Shown: in pieces, positions 36,901 through 45,059 of the stretch
Layout of the letters: each line of letters begins with the position of its first letter
Position numbering within the stretch: position 1 is the stretch's first letter
Source of the DNA: Annona cherimola
Taxonomy: Eukaryota > Streptophyta > Magnoliopsida > Magnoliales > Annonaceae
DNA: 64,000 nt
NCBI GenBank assembly: GCA_030490835.1
Contig: CM059975.1
Span: 34,876,133-34,940,132, forward strand
Direction of reading: 5' to 3'
Notes under the pieces: generated by a model
The model's database searches: none
Seen by the model: only the letters and a program-made list of their open reading frames with translations
What the model was told of the DNA's origin: nothing
Made by a program: the position numbers and the translations under genes

Positions 36901-37527
36901 TGATAACGTCCCTGAATAATTAAAGTTTAAATCCATCTAATATATACCGTTTATATATGTTTATATTGATACACTGATTTTCATATATTAAAATCATATT
37001 AAATTTGGGATTGTATGTACAGGTTGCTTATGCATTTCTGTTGGTTGTTAAGTGTTGACATTTAAAGTAGTGTTTCTAAGTTTAATGTATATAGGGCAAT
37101 GACTCAATACAGCCAGCTCCGTGGAGCCCCTGCAGTCCTTTGTTTATTTATTCAAACTTTTTTTCCAAATCTAAACTATTTATCATGTTTATCCATATTG
37201 CCTTTGTTTATAATTCCAAAAATCACAGTATGGAAAATTTTGATATGCTATATGCATTATAATTTTTTGAAAAACTCAATAGTTATATATTCAGTCTCAA
37301 AAGATCTTTTTTTTTTTGGCCAAAATATTAGTTTCCAATAAAAACGATTAATTACCATTTAGGCATGCATAAGATGATAAACTGGAACTCTCTTGTCTAT
37401 ATTTTAGGAATTTTGTTATAAATTTGTCGGATTTGCCCTCTGAAACAGCAGAATTATTATTTTTTCCATCTGTTGTGTGCAGAGAAATGATGAAGAGAGT
37501 AGCCAAAGAAAAAAGATGAGGAACTAG
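27558..37527 (+). CDS. PCFS4: Pcf11-type polyadenylation and cleavage factor (PCFS4-like), seven coding exons
   Basis: Subunit of the nuclear pre-mRNA cleavage and polyadenylation machinery (CFIIm). Pcf11 proteins bind the phosphorylated RNA polymerase II C-terminal repeat through the CID and couple 3'-end cleavage to termination; Arabidopsis PCFS4 affects alternative polyadenylation and flowering. Exons: 27558-27929, 28390-28491, 28665-28928, 30568-31341, 32242(or 32299)-33288, 34922-35467 and 37483-37527. All junctions are GT-AG and phase 0, giving 1,049 (or 1,030) residues, longer than Arabidopsis PCFS4 and close to other plant orthologues. Residues about 70-200 form the CID ([35 protein letters not shown]). 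[19 protein letters not shown] is the conserved acidic motif. [21 protein letters not shown] is a C2H2 finger. CALCGDPF...[16 protein letters not shown]...HAKC is a second finger. The tail is SQRKKMRN. The start ATG is the first in frame after the GC-rich leader; the N-terminus before the CID is poorly conserved, so the exact start is uncertain. Confidence 0.93.
28390..28491 (+). CDS. PCFS4: PCFS4-like exon 2 (CID)
   Basis: 34 codons between TTCAG and GTCAG. It encodes [16 protein letters not shown] and the rest of the CID segment that contacts the polymerase tail. Confidence 0.92.
28665..28928 (+). CDS. PCFS4: PCFS4-like exon 3 (end of CID)
   Basis: 88 codons after TTGTAG, ending before GTAAAT. 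It holds [20 protein letters not shown], the last conserved CID helices, then a Ser-rich linker and GIHVN.NYLE, which plant orthologues share. Confidence 0.92.
30568..31341 (+). CDS. PCFS4: PCFS4-like exon 4 (linker and acidic WEDM motif)
   Basis: 258 codons after TTATACAG. The early part (QIYGHKPS) aligns with orthologues. The middle is low-conservation linker, and [18 protein letters not shown] near the end is a diagnostic plant PCFS motif. The donor is AAC|GTATGG at 31341/31342, with the acidic exon open right up to it. Confidence 0.88.
32242..33288 (+). CDS. PCFS4: PCFS4-like exon 5 (low-complexity region, start ambiguous)
   Basis: The frame is open from 32242. The acceptor TTCCTTTCTAG at 32241 has a strong pyrimidine tract. 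A second in-frame acceptor, TTCTTGGCAG at 32298, would drop 19 codons. The Pro/Ser/Gln-rich body contains the 21-codon duplication and ends with [18 protein letters not shown], conserved just before the zinc fingers. The donor is CAG|GTATTG. Confidence 0.8.
32443..32568 (+). repeat. In-frame 63-bp tandem duplication in exon 5
   Basis: Units 32443-32505 and 32506-32568 encode [21 protein letters not shown] and a near copy differing at three of 21 residues. There is no indel, so the frame is kept. Confidence 0.92.
34444..34517. repeat. 37-bp tandem duplication in intron 5
   Basis: CACATGGGTCAAGGGCTGTC plus the next 17 bases occurs at 34444 and again at 34481 without visible difference, so it is recent. 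Confidence 0.9.
34922..35467 (+). CDS. PCFS4: PCFS4-like exon 6 (two zinc fingers)
   Basis: 182 codons after TATTTAG. It encodes [20 protein letters not shown], the C2H2 finger, the conserved SRKWFVGA...VPGFLPTE segment, and the second Cys/His finger, and is the most conserved exon. The donor is GGG|GTAATG. Confidence 0.93.
36085..36640. mobile_element. Foldback/MITE cluster in intron 6
   Basis: A segment running from CTTCAACGCTCATTC through GATATGTGGGCCTAGG to GAAATTTTACAT (36098-36190) recurs in direct order at about 36340-36425. It recurs inverted at about 36500-36630, where CTTCAATGC, GTGTGAGCGTTGAG and CACATATCTATG lie on the opposite strand. It therefore has terminal inverted repeats plus one direct duplicate of an arm, with no coding. 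Confidence 0.65.
37483..37527 (+). CDS. PCFS4: PCFS4-like exon 7 (C-terminal tail)
   Basis: A 15-codon exon after [23 protein letters not shown] and TAG. It matches the acidic-then-basic tail of orthologues (EEGSQRKKMRS-like). Its identification relies on that match and on the correct phase. Confidence 0.85.
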   Translation, partial: RNDEESSQRKKMRN

Positions 37528-37860
37528 AATACTGCTCTCATTCTCATTGTATAGTATCTCATGGGCTTTTATGGTATGCAAACCTGAATTGTGACCCTTG
37601 TGTACCTTGCACCATGCTGTTTTTGCATATCTAAAAAGCTGAGTATATAACTTGTACAGTCACTTTCACTAAAGCTTACATCATCTTACTTGTAAATTCA
37701 CCGTTTTTGGTAGTTTTGTGGATGCTCTGTGCTCTTGTTTACAGTTGCAAGCCTAATTCCAAAAGTGAGCATTGTTGTATTTGGGTGCACGAGACCCCGT
37801 ACGTATCCTGCTTTGCAGCTTGGGGATCTGTCTTGGAAATGGTAAGTTCCATGGTTTAGC
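37528..37860 (+). other. Probable 3' UTR of the PCFS4-like gene, possibly spliced
   Basis: It follows the TAG at 37525-37527. Possible splice sites are ATG|GTATGC near 37573, GTTTACAG| near 37744 and ATG|GTAAGTT near 37841, which would give spliced 3' UTR exons. No strong AATAAA was identified. Confidence 0.35.
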
Positions 37861-38725
37861 AATCCAGCTCTTCATGTGAGGGTCTCAATCATGGACAGAC
37901 CTACACAGAGCTGAGTTTGGGCTATTGGCCTCCATCAAACATTGAAAATTATTCTAACCCCGTCAAATTTACAAAAATATAGTTTCAATTACAAACAATT
38001 TTAGAACTAATATGTAAACAATTGCTCCACAAATAACCATTTCCTTCGACGGAAAACAGCACGCTCTACCAAGCGTCCTAAATGCTTTGCTGGGCCCAAT
38101 GATGCTGTTCTCTATTCAACGCGGATGATAGCTTTCTTACCCTTGTTGACCTTTGTTGGCTACTTCGAAAGCTTTGGTTTGACTACTAGAAGACGTTGGA
38201 GATTCTCTCTAACTTTTGCCTATCCCATAAGATGAATCAACAACTAGTGGAGCAATTGGTTTACAACTGTAATTGTAGAAAAAACTCGTTTTTTGAGTTT
38301 TGAGGTTTAAGGTCCTAGTATTTGGCACAAGACGTCGAAGGTGTTCATCATACGCAGTCGTCCTATTGCTTCCGTGCGGGCATGCTTGCACCTGAACAGA
38401 CGTGCAAATTGTAGCCTCGATCAAGACATAATCATACCTTTTAGAGATACTGCAGCATGATGAGATTTTACTGGAAGAGGGTTGTGTGTGTGTCTCTCTC
38501 TCTCTGTGTCTCTGTGTCTCTCTCTCTGTGTCTCTGTGTCTCTGTGTGTGTTAAGGTCTCCAAGTCCCTATCTCTATTTCCTATTTTTAATAACGATGAT
38601 CTTTCCCTGCGGCCTGTGAGTGGAGAGCATTCAACTGAAACGAGGCTGAATATCAAGGGGGGAGAAGGAATTGTAAATGGAGAGCCTGCATCTGAAACGG
38701 CATCCAACAGTAGGGAGGATAGGGA
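37861..38725. other. Intergenic stretch with pyrimidine-rich microsatellite
   Basis: A mixed GT/CT microsatellite (GTGTGTGTGTCTCTCTCTCT and variants) spans about 38480-38550. The block 38150-38300 reads SHKMNQQLVEQLVYNCN on the plus strand, which weakly recalls the C-terminal region of hAT transposases. This is too degenerate for a firm call. Confidence 0.4.
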
Positions 38726-39108
38726 GCCGTAGCAAGTTATTTTTCGGCACGCTACGACGGGGCCAACAAGTGGGCCTAAAATAGAAAATATGTACGCAGA
38801 AAAATGCTAAAAAAATAAAAATAAAAATAGATGTAAACTAAGCTAAAAAGTAAACGTGCATATGCAAGAGATCAAAAATAAATAAATAAATAAATAAATA
38901 TGATGTGCGGTACAGGAAAATTAAATAGTGCAATGCGAGTTAGCGGGTTAGCTAGTTAGATATGATGCAAATTAAATATATAAATTAAATATGCAAATAA
39001 AAAGATAAAAAGATGTAGAAAAAGGGTTTAAGATCAGAAATAAAAAATATATAAAATATGTAGATATAGAAGTTAAAGAATGCAAACATTAAGATTTTCA
39101 GATGATGT

Positions 39109-40770
39109 TGTTGGAATACAAGGCAAATTAAGCACAATCCATGTTTTGATAATTAACAACTCAATTTGAGAAATATTTAAGTACTAATGAGGTTGCTAAG
39201 TGTTGTCAAGGTGTATAAAATCAAAGTTCAAAAGATAGCAGGTCAAGTTGCAACCCCAAGTCGACTCAGACATCTACTTAGTTCAAGTTGATACCCAAGT
39301 CGACTCCATGATCGACTTCAAACGCCCAAAAATCGACAGAATTGAAATTGGGACTTGGAGATAGATGAAGTCGCAACCGAAGTCGTCTCCGCATGCGACT
39401 TAGGGGAAGTCGTACTCCCAAGACAACTCCACCTGCGACTTGGGTGAGCCTCAGCTACAGACTTCGAAAACGTTAGAGTTAAGTCACACTTCAAGTCGAC
39501 TCCGTTATGCGACTTAGGTGAAATTGCATCTCAAGTTGACCCAAGTATGCGACTTGGGTGAAGTCGGACTCGAAGTCGACCCAGGCTTGCGACTTAAGTA
39601 TGAAGCAACCTTATGTTGTTTCAGAGACACCTTATTAGAGGATAGAGATCAAAACCAAGAAGAAATAACAATCATGAATCAAGGCCACTAAAAGGATCTT
39701 TTGAAGAGACTAATGTATTGCCCAACTTAGGCATCATAATACATATTGAGGACATCTAATGAAGATCCAAGAACTTGAAAAGAGAAGAAAAAAAGATCAT
39801 ACACAATATGTAGATCACATGCAAAGCTTTGAAGTTCCAACATGATAAATAACTGGTGAAGTCACATCCGAAATTGACTCCACCTGCAACATGGGTCAAC
39901 TCTGAGACCAAGTCAACCTGAGCCTGGAACTTGAGTTGGAAGTTGAAGGGTGAAGTCGCTCCCGAAGTCGACTCCAGTCTGCAACTTGGGTGAAGTCACA
40001 CACGAAGTCGACTCCACCCTGCGACTTGGCCCACAATGGTCGGAAAAATTCGAACGTTGGCGCATTAAATGCGCGCCACCTACCAACAAACGTTTGAATT
40101 TACTTCTCATTATTTAAGGAGCATCAAGTGAACGTGAATGAAGTTAGAAAAACATTGAATGAGCTCACCTTCCACTCTCTGTAGCAATTTAAGTGATCTA
40201 CAAGAAGTTTCAAGAAGAAGTTTGCATTTAAACTGCTGAAAGCTCTACTGCTTTATCCACAACTGCTTCTACAAGTTCTTCCACGCACTCAAATCTGCCT
40301 ACACAATCTATAACGTGTAGATCTTTGTTATTTATTGTTTACTTGTTTTTACCACTTGGTTTAGTAGTGGAGACTGAAATCAAGTGAAGGCAAAGTAGCG
40401 TGTGATTTCAGTGGAACTCGTCACCTACTTGTGTTAAGATTGTATAAGCCCCCTAGAGCTAGGATCTAGAAAAGAGAAGGTGCTCTAAGTTGTATTGATA
40501 ATACAATAATGGGACCCAAGACACAACGGGTGTGTGCTTGGAAGAGTGGAGTAGGGAAAGTTGCCCAAACCATTATATATCGATGTCTTTTTATGTGGTT
40601 TGATTGCTTGTATTTTATATTTCTACTACACTCTCTCATTCTAACTTGCTGGACATTTCATCGAGGGGATTAAATTTACAAGGGGAAAAGTTTCTAATTA
40701 AGCAAAGAATTTTTTTATTACCCAATTCACCCCTCCCCTCTTAGGTACTGCTATAAACTCAGGACCAACA
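39109..40770 (+). mobile_element. Family X solo LTR, copy C (1,662 bp)
   Basis: It starts TGTTGGAATACAAGG and ends AGGACCAACA, so the terminal inverted repeats are TGTTGG...CCAACA. The flanks GATGT (39104-39108) and GATGC (40771-40775) form a target duplication with one change. It has the CGACTT array, CCCCTAGAGCTAGGATCTAG near 40450, CTTGGAAGAGTGGAGTAGGG near 40538 and CACCCCTCCCCTCTTAGGT near 40728. No coding region. Confidence 0.82.
39240..40040 (+). repeat. CGACTT dyad-unit array in family X copy C
   Basis: Clusters of ~40-bp units at 39240-39620 and 39850-40035, separated by unique A-rich sequence. A CGACTT or TGCGACTT half recurs each unit. Confidence 0.85.
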
Positions 40771-41614
40771 GATGCAACCATTAAAATTTTTTTTATATGA
40801 TGCAAAATTAGTCAAACAAATGTATTAATTAGTCGCTGTTAGCAGTTAGTAAAATGCATTAAGGAAATATGCAAAATAAAAAGTGAAAAAAATGTAGAAG
40901 AGGGGTTCAAGATCAGATATGTGAATAAAGGAAAAATGTGTAGACATGGGGGTTAAAGAAAGGAGATGCAAGCATTAAATCTTTTTGATGATGCAAGTTC
41001 TTAGAGATTTTTTAACGATGCGAGTTAGTCAAGCACAAACATATGTATTAATTAGGCACAATTAGTAGTTAGTAAAATGCATGCAAATGTAAATATACAT
41101 AGTAAAAGGAAAGCAAAATTATTATATTAAATTTCCTTTAGAGTCGCCACTAACAAAATAATGGTGGTTAGTCCATAAACAATAAGGCACTGAATACAAA
41201 GATTACCTGGATGAATTTATAACTAGGAAGAAAAACAACTTTATTTTTCCTCTACTACGTTGGTCCTAGGAGTGCTGAAAATTAACATACGTCTTGTATA
41301 TAAATGCTCATGAGGGTGGAGGCGGAAATTTAATCCTTAGGCTTTTTATGAGACCTTAACTCAATCTGAAAGATGGATATATAAATTTCATTCTTATTGC
41401 ACAAGATGAGATTTTTTATGATTCGGTTTGATTGTTTTTTAAATGAAATGACAAATATTTATTATATAAATTCTTGATTTAGATTTAAAAAATTTATGAA
41501 AGGTTGAAAGAAATGGCACGGTTTTAACAATATATTATTTTTTTAACAAAATACGCCAATTAATATATGATTCGCATAAGTTTTTTTTAAAATAACTCAG
41601 TAGCAGCACGTTAT

Positions 41615-43387
41615 GCAAAATTAGAATTTGGTAACATATTTTGTGGATATTTTATACCAAATCGGTGGGTAATTAATTAATATTAATATGAAATTTAGTT
41701 TAAAATATGATTTTGCAACATTTGGGTATTAAATATTAATTTCAAGCAATTTAAACAATTTTTACAATCATTTGGCTTGAAATTATATTTTATTTGTTGC
41801 CGCGAAATTAAAATGGATCTGAATTAATTTTATAATAATAATCCACTAATGATTTTTTTTACTGATTAATGATTTAAATATTTTTATGCAGGGAAAACAA
41901 ATTACACCAAGTGGACCCCACGTGGAAATCAAATCATGAGCAAATCTCAACCGTCCATTCAGTGATCATTGCATCAAGCAGCCCATTTATTTCAAGCTAG
42001 CCTTTCACGTGAAACCTGAATTTTCTAGCATAGCACTCACATGAATCAAACGTCCAGCCCCATTGCATAAATACCCATTACAGGAATGACCCATGCCCAT
42101 TTTATAATTCAGCAACATGCATTAATGTCGGACCCCACCATGTTTGTCCCAAGCAAGCATGCATTTACAAAACAACCAGCAACAATAAATGCAGCATGCA
42201 TATTCACGTGACAAGCATATTCATCCAATGCAAACCATGGACATAAAGTCAACAACTATATACCCATGGACCCCACTAGCTGCTCGTTAAAAGGAATGAG
42301 TAATTCACGTGAACCTACAACAAGCCTTTTAATTGGACCTCACAGCTGAATACGGCAGCAGCAATTAGCATTCATTCAATGTATCCAGTAGCAGCAAAAT
42401 TTCCATCGCAAATCATGTGAAATGCATTGAAGTAAATGGCCCACTTATTCAGCTATAAAAGAGTATCGTTAGCAGGGCATGGGGGAAAAAAAGAATCGGC
42501 ATAGAGAGTATTCCGCAGCAGATTTTTGGGAAGAGCACGGGCAAAAGGCCGGCGAGTTGCGTGGAGCAGCCGACACACCATCGGGGCTTCAAACTAATAA
42601 GCTTTTCTATCTTTTCCTTTATTTAATTTTTGTTATCTTGTTTAAGATGGATTGTAATTTTAATTTTATTGTGAGCTTAAACATGTTTGGCTAAATCCTA
42701 AATTTAGGGTTTAGGAATTAGCATGCGTACAATGCAATGTGGTGTGGATTTTTAATGGATATTGTTGTTAATTTAATATCTTGTGGTTTTTATGCTTGCT
42801 ATGTACATGGGCCCGTACTTTTGCATGATTTCATATATTAGGTGATGGAACCGAGAGGTGGAAGCCTAATATACAAAAATCAAGATATTAAACCTGGATA
42901 TCTAAGACCATGAGAATAGGCATGATAACCTTGAGGAAATTCCATAAACAAACCACAAATCTTAATGGATTCTAATTAACTTAATCCCATGAGAATAGGT
43001 GATTAAGAAAATTATGGTACACCTTGTAGGTTTCGAGAGAAGGTGCAAGGACAAGTTAGGGTTTGTTCTCCTTTAACAAACAATATCCAAGTTAAATAAT
43101 TATACCACTACCCGTTGCAAAATACGCATGTTAAATCCTAGACCCTAGATATTTGCACTTTAGCTTTCTCTTCTCATTTTTAATTTACACTTCTTCCCAT
43201 TTTATTTATTTTCTTTCCCTTTTATTTACTGCATTTTCTCCCCACTTTTCTATTTTATTTGTTATATTCTCTCCATATCTGACACGAAAGCGTTTAAAAG
43301 TAAAATTTATAGTCCCAAATTCCCTGTGGAACGATAATTTATATACTACAATCTACGACCCGTGCACTTGCGGTAAGATTGCGAACA
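41615..43387 (+). repeat. 5' LTR of the Athila element
   Basis: Direct repeat of 50767-52539. A TATAAAA box is at 42454-42460, and the end is GATTGCGAACA. The first 4-6 bases (GCAAAA) do not match the TGATAA that starts the 3' LTR. The only other difference noticed is C at 41663 against T at 50815. Confidence 0.95.
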
Positions 43388-43394
43388 AGTATTT

Positions 43395-43412
43395 TGGCGC
43401 CGTTGCCGGGGA
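43395..43412 (+). promoter_or_regulatory. Primer-binding site, tRNA-Asp
   Basis: TGGCGCCGTTGCCGGGGA is exactly complementary to the 3' end of plant tRNA-Asp(GUC), the usual Athila primer. It starts eight bases after the LTR end. Confidence 0.95.
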
Positions 43413-43424
43413 ATTTGGCGTTAC

Positions 43425-43557
43425 TTTAAATTTTTTTTTTAGATACTTTCTTTATTTTTTATTTTATTTTTTTTCTCTTTCTTTCCTTCTCTATTTTTTT
43501 TTCTATCTTTACTTTCTATTTTTTTGTCTCCGTCTATTTTTATATATATTTTTAATT

Positions 43558-43588
<31 letters not shown>

Positions 43589-43606
43589 TTATTATCATTA
43601 TTATTA

Positions 43607-43637
<31 letters not shown>

Positions 43638-43755
43638 TATTTTTATTATTTATTTTTATTATTATTATTTTTTTAATTTTAATTTTTTTTTAAAAATTTT
43701 TTTTTTCTTTTCGATTTCTAGTCCTTTTTATTATTATTATTATTATTATTGTTCT
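43425..43755 (+). repeat. T-rich and (ATT)n low-complexity leader
   Basis: Long T runs and ATT/ATTTTT repeats between the primer site and gag. An open frame running through it has no protein character. Confidence 0.9.
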
Positions 43756-43904
43756 AAATTAGCTGGTTAATCTTTATATGCACCCATATACCAGAAACTT
43801 TGCAAAACAACTAGCTGAAAAACTTTGTTGCTAACCCTGAGATTGAACGTTCTTTTAGGAGAAGAATTCGTGACTATAAGCAGCAGCAATCTTCTCAAGA
43901 CACT

Positions 43905-45017
43905 ATGGAGGAACGCAATGATCCAAACCCGCCACATCAAGAGCAGGAGGAAGGCCAGGCCGAGAACAACGCTCCTCCCAGAAAGTTGACTCTAAGTGAT
44001 CGGAACCGCCCAAACCCTCGTGGATTTCGATCATGCATTGTTGAACCAGAAATTGATGGAAGAAATTTTGAACTAAATCCCGGTCTCATCCGGATGGTTC
44101 AACAAGACCAATTTGTAGGACTTCCCTCTGAAAATCCAACTGTACACATCACAAAATTCCTACAATTATGCAACACAATCAGGGTGCAAAATATTCCACG
44201 CGAGGTAATTCGTCTACAGCTTTTCCCATTTTCTCTTCGAGACAAGGCAAGCGAATGGTTTTATTCCATGCCGCCCGACACATTCAATACATGGGATGAA
44301 CTCTCTACTGCATTCCTGGAAAAATTCTTTCCACCAAATAAAACAAGGAAAATCAGAGACGAAATCAATCAGTTCGTCCAAAAAGATGGCGAAACCTTAT
44401 ATGATGCATGGGAGAGAATGAAAGATCTGCAACGCAAGTGCCCTCATCATGGTATCTCACAAGGAGACATTATTGAAAATTTTTTCAATGGACTTGATCG
44501 ACCTAGCCGAAGTGCCGTTAACTCAGCCGCTGGAGGGCGATTCATGCGACTCACTGACGAGGAGGCTCTCAAACTCCTCGATGACTTAGCTCTTTATGAT
44601 TCTCAGTACGGCGATGTCAGAGGAACCTCTCGGCGAGGAAATATATATGATATTGAATCCATGCATGCTATACATGATAAACTTGATAAAATTTTGCAGC
44701 GAAAGAAGCAGGAATCCAAAGATCAGAATGCATCTTCTTCTGGACACATCTCATGTGAAATTTGTGGAGCCTCACACTACACAACTGAGTGTAGTTTTGC
44801 CATTAAAGACACCACAGGCGAGCAAGCTAATGCAATCAACAACCAATATGATACTCGCGCATATGGTAACCCCTATTCTAATACTTACAACTCTGGATGG
44901 AGGAACCACCCCAATTTTTCTTGGGCAAACCAGTCAAACACCCAAAATTTTGCTCAAAATAATAAGCCACCTGGTTTCCTTAGAAAACCACTGAACCCTC
45001 CTTCATTTCAGACCTAA
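43905..45017 (+). CDS. gag: Athila gag
   Basis: A 370-residue nucleocapsid/capsid protein that packages the element RNA. It has the typical Athila start of capsid (FELNPGLIRMVQQDQFVGLP), the retrotransposon-gag core (LFPFSLRDKASEWFYSMPP; FFPPNKTRKIRDEINQF; DAWERMKDLQRKCPHHGI) and a zinc knuckle CEICGASHYTTEC at about residue 284. The reading frame is open without ATG for about 30 codons upstream (NPEIERSFRRRIRDY), a segment also conserved in Athila, so translation might start earlier. It ends at TAA 45015-45017, and the next segment continues in the same frame. Confidence 0.93.
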   Translation: MEERNDPNPPHQEQEEGQAENNAPPRKLTLSDRNRPNPRGFRSCIVEPEIDGRNFELNPGLIRMVQQDQFVGLPSENPTVHITKFLQLCNTIRVQNIPREVIRLQLFPFSLRDKASEWFYSMPPDTFNTWDELSTAFLEKFFPPNKTRKIRDEINQFVQKDGETLYDAWERMKDLQRKCPHHGISQGDIIENFFNGLDRPSRSAVNSAAGGRFMRLTDEEALKLLDDLALYDSQYGDVRGTSRRGNIYDIESMHAIHDKLDKILQRKKQESKDQNASSSGHISCEICGASHYTTECSFAIKDTTGEQANAINNQYDTRAYGNPYSNTYNSGWRNHPNFSWANQSNTQNFAQNNKPPGFLRKPLNPPSFQT

Positions 45018-45059
45018 CAAGCCTTACCTGCACCACCTCAAGCGCAACCCACTGAGTCC

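Larger units (their letters stand above)
38990..41080. repeat. ~215-bp tandem repeats flanking and split by family X copy C
   Basis: ATGTAGAAAAAGGGTTTAAG at 39013 recurs as ATGTAGAAGAGGGGTTCAAG at 40892. AGCAGTTAGTAAAATGCA at 40841 recurs as AGTAGTTAGTAAAATGCA at 41063. With the insert removed the period is about 212-222 bp, with at least two partial units. Confidence 0.6.

Noticed and set aside
42479..42694. 71-codon frame present identically in both Athila LTRs (also 51631-51846)
   Set aside because: It lies around the expected transcription start of the LTR. Identity merely reflects LTR identity, and no domain is recognisable.
43153..43770. 205-codon plus-strand frame rich in Phe, Ile and Tyr
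   Set aside because: It runs through the LTR end, primer site and T-rich/(ATT)n leader; composition is that of low-complexity DNA.
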